64,000 nucleotides of DNA from Rhizopus arrhizus (lineage: Eukaryota; Mucoromycota; Mucoromycetes; Mucorales; Rhizopodaceae). Position 1 is the first letter of the stretch; the number at the start of each line of letters is the position of its first letter. The position numbers and the translations under genes are program-made. This document shows positions 61,601-64,000 of this stretch, piece by piece. The DNA lies in assembly GCA_024220505.1 (NCBI GenBank), contig JAKZZE010000007.1, forward strand, positions 1,054,001 through 1,118,000. The letters run 5' to 3'. The notes below the pieces were generated by a model, which saw nothing but the letters and a program-made list of their open reading frames with translations, was not told the DNA's origin and made no database searches.

Positions 61601-62404
61601 ATCCAAAGAATCAGATGTGAGCTCCGCATGTTCAATTGGATAGAGTGTCAACCGTGTCATGCTAGTTAACCAAAGTATCATGGCACTGAGTCGCTGTGTA
61701 TCTGTTTTACGTTCCTGTAATTTTGTGATGTGCTCAACATACTTTACAAGACAATTTCTTAGATCAAATTGACAGAGGGTGGATTTTAAGGTACATTGGG
61801 CTATGCTTTGAAGTATAGATTGAGATAGATCAATTACATGATTCGTGTCAATGAAATGCTTTGTTTGATATGTCTTTGGGTTTAAATACTGTAGTAAAAA
61901 CTGAAGTTCGGGTCCAAAAGATTTAGTATCATTGTTGAATGTGGCGCATTGAGTGAGGCATTGATTAACAAGAGTTTCTAAATATTCTCTGGTCTTTTCA
62001 ATGTATCTCATATCGACCAATAAAGCATAAAAAGGAACGACTGCAGCTGCAGTGTCACTACTACCACCAGAAGAAAATTTATTATTTACAAGTCGCTTGA
62101 CAAGTTGCTTTAATCGATCAGGTTGCGCTTTTGCTTTTGTCAATCGACAGTAAAGGCCAGTAATCTGATAAGCATCAAAAATAGATAGCTCACTTTTTGA
62201 GATTAACTCATCCCACTCTTTCCAAATCTGCTCAGTAGCTTGTTGAGCTGCCATTTTTTTCTTCCACCAGCGCTGTATAACAGTTGAAGCATTCTCTTTT
62301 TTCTCTAGTTCGGCTTTCAATAGTCTTTCTTTTTCTCTATTCTCTCTTTCTATTCTGGCATTCTCAATGAATTTCTTTTTTGATTCATTATTTGATGCAA
62401 ACAT
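58667..62404 (-). CDS. HECT-type E3 ubiquitin ligase, Hul5/UBE3C-like
   Basis: Proteasome-associated E3/E4-type ligases of this class extend ubiquitin chains on stalled substrates. Exons: 62404-60795, 60743-60136, 60078-59974, 59875-59726, 59671-59574, 59533-59361, 59304-59276, 59225-58931, 58879-58857, 58796-58755, 58701-58667; about 1055 residues. The N-terminus is basic and helical with an IQ-like ASTVIQRWWKKKM, as in Hul5/UBE3B/C. HECT blocks: KIRVNFINELGMEEAGIDRGGPF, EAFKPNYGLFEATSQ, GDVEVLGLTFEV, catalytic Cys in RLPTSSTCFNLLKLP, and terminal LSYSINSNTGFELS. Odd: the exon 3/4 join. A canonical phase-consistent intron (59973-59876) removes a conserved HIQLFEFIGKVI segment; including it leaves no GT donor in phase. 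Two donors are unusual (GTTAGC, GTTGAA). Confidence 0.85.
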
Positions 62405-62539
62405 TAAAATATAAAAAAAAGCAAGCACAATAAACAAATTGAAGAATTTCTTAGCAGCACTGTAACACAAATCTTTTTTGAAGGGGCCCAATAAATGCAG
62501 CAAGGTTTTATCCCTTTTTTTTTTTTCCCCTCGAGAACA
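62405..62539. promoter_or_regulatory. Bidirectional promoter region between HECT ligase and P4-ATPase
   Basis: Only 135 bp separate the two divergent start codons. Both transcription units must share or overlap their core promoters. No clear TATA box; a T-rich stretch lies at 62512-62526. Confidence 0.6.
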
Positions 62540-64000
62540 ATGTTTAGGGATTCAAGGCCAATAGCCTTACGGAGACTCTTTCCTTTTTCAAAAAGATTTG
62601 ATCCTAAAAAACATAGAACTTCAGATTCGATACACAGTACTGATGAAGATCCTTTATTGATGGATGAAGAAACTGGGGTAAAAAGAAAGATAAATACGGA
62701 AGCAAAAAACCAATTCGAAACGTAGCTTATTTTAACACCAACACCTTCAATGAGACATTCAGCCAAAAATAAAAAGACAAGCTTTTGGTCACGATTGAAA
62801 TCCAAAAAAGCCTATACGTCAAGAACAATTTCACTTCATGCCAGTGGTATATTATTTCATATATTCAAGAAATGTTGTATTTACAAGTATTAACACGAAC
62901 TTATTAGACAAAGAGAAGAGGAAATATGCTGCCAATGTCATCGTTAACCAAAAATACAATATATTTACATTCATTCCGCTTGTACTTTATGAACAGGTAA
63001 TGAACTAAAGTTGCGGATTGTACAATACTGAAATTGACTTTTATTATAGTTTGTTATATTTTTCAATCTGTATTTTTTACTCGTAGCATTATCACAATTT
63101 ATACCAGCATTAAAAATTGGTAAAAAGCAATAGTCATCGATATCAACATCTTTTTCTCTAACCGACTACTTAGGCTATATTCTTACATATTTTGGACCTT
63201 TGTGCTTTGTATTGACCATTACAATCAGTAAAGAAGCACTGGATGATTATCAAAGATACAAACGTGATAAAGAAGCCAATTCTCAGCTATACAATCGTTT
63301 AACACCAAGTGGAATACAAAACATACCAAGTTCTAAAATAAGAGTGGGCGATTTATTATATATCATGAAGGATCAAAGAGTAAGCTTATTAAGTACGTCA
63401 TATTGTTTTAGGCTAATAGAAATAGTAGATCCCTGCAGACATGATTTTATTAAGAACAACAGAAGAGACGGGTGCTAGTTTTATTAGAACCGATCAATTA
63501 GATGGTGAGACAGATTGGAAATTACGCTTGGCAATTCCTTCATTACAAAGACTAAACTCAGATCAAGATTTATTGAATATGAGAGGACACGTTTATGGTA
63601 ACAATACACAGCAACAATGCAAATAATGTATATCTCACTATCTTTGTGCTTATAGCTGATGCACCGCATAAAGATATTCATAATTTTGTGGGAACAATTA
63701 CTATCGTGGATGAAGCAACTGGCTTAGAAAGACTTGAACCACTAGGTGCAGAAAACACAATGTGGACAAATACTGTATTGGCTTCTGGATCAGCATTAGG
63801 ATTTGTTATTTATACTGGCAAAGATACACGCGCAGTCATGAATACAAGTCATCCCAAAACTAAAGTAGGTTTAATCGATCGTGAAATCAATCAATTGGCA
63901 AAGGTGAGTACAGTTATCACATTGGCAAATAGTTTCTTACTTTACTAGATTTTATTTATGGTGACACTCGTACTTTCTGTCATTATGGTGGGTTTAAATG
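62540..64000 (+). CDS. NEO1: P4-type ATPase (phospholipid flippase), Neo1/ATP9 class, 5' part
   Basis: Endosome/Golgi lipid flippase; the window contains its N-terminal third. Exons 62540-62677, 62726-62846, 62908-62996, 63050-63119, 63174-63379, 63429-63597, 63656-63903, 63949 onward; the gene continues beyond the window. Landmarks: [17 protein letters not shown], membrane segment [19 protein letters not shown], second segment around [58 protein letters not shown], and the P4 dephosphorylation motif in [37 protein letters not shown] then leads to the third membrane segment. The short N-terminus without a long cytosolic extension and the [12 protein letters not shown] sequence favour the Neo1/ATP9 class over Drs2/Dnf. 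All phases agree. Confidence 0.92.

Overview
The window looks like nuclear DNA of a filamentous fungus of the Mucorales (Mucoromycotina). It is AT-rich, with many long A or T homopolymers. Genes carry many introns of about 40-63 nt, with GTAAG-type donors, CTAAC/CTAAY branch sites and TAG/CAG acceptors. The gene content is fungal housekeeping plus a UDP-glycosyltransferase (UGT) family of the animal-like type, with a signal peptide and a C-terminal membrane anchor, and LINE-type retrotransposon debris. Exon models were built by eye and checked by reading-frame arithmetic; no transcript data were available.

Layout. 1-2.55 kb: 5' end of UGT-A (minus) and the left arm of an inverted duplication. 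2.6-7.2 kb: eIF3j, an unrecognised coiled-coil protein, and an ERT1/AcuK-like PAS transcription factor whose zinc cluster is degenerate. 8.3-10.1 kb: UGT-B. 10.6-17.6 kb: poorly coding DNA with two LINE remnants and decayed ORFs. 17.66-19.9 kb: right arm of the inverted duplication, leading into UGT-C (19.9-21.7 kb). 22.5-23.1 kb: a secreted Cys-rich protein with three domains (CRP-3). 25.6-36.1 kb: a compact block of conserved genes, all on the minus strand: cytosolic acetoacetyl-CoA thiolase, complex I B12/NDUFB3 subunit, V-ATPase subunit H, a Lys/Glu-rich protein, a Ypk/Gad8 AGC kinase and Mim2. 38.0-39.8 kb: UGT-D. 40.7-44.4 kb: a broken LINE. 45.3-47.1 kb: UGT-E. 48.0-48.4 kb: CRP-2 (two domains). 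48.4-54 kb: non-coding DNA including an inverted copy of the thiolase-CRP spacer. 54.0-54.3 kb: CRP-1 (one domain). 57.0-58.4 kb: a ZUP1/Mug105-type C78 cysteine peptidase. 58.7-62.4 kb: a Hul5/UBE3C-like HECT ligase, divergent from a Neo1/ATP9-type P4-ATPase (62.5 kb to the window end).

The most distinctive part is the accessory family. Five UGT paralogs and three secreted 6-Cys proteins have been spread by direct and inverted segmental duplications whose edges lie at A/T homopolymers. In two places a UGT and a CRP gene form a convergent cassette. The CRP paralogs form a 3-2-1 domain-number ladder. Two of the four complete UGTs have each lost a different member of the family's catalytic His/Asp pair (UGT-C the His, UGT-B the Asp), while UGT-D and UGT-E keep both. 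The joint function of UGT and CRP is inference; the sequence shows only their linkage and co-duplication.
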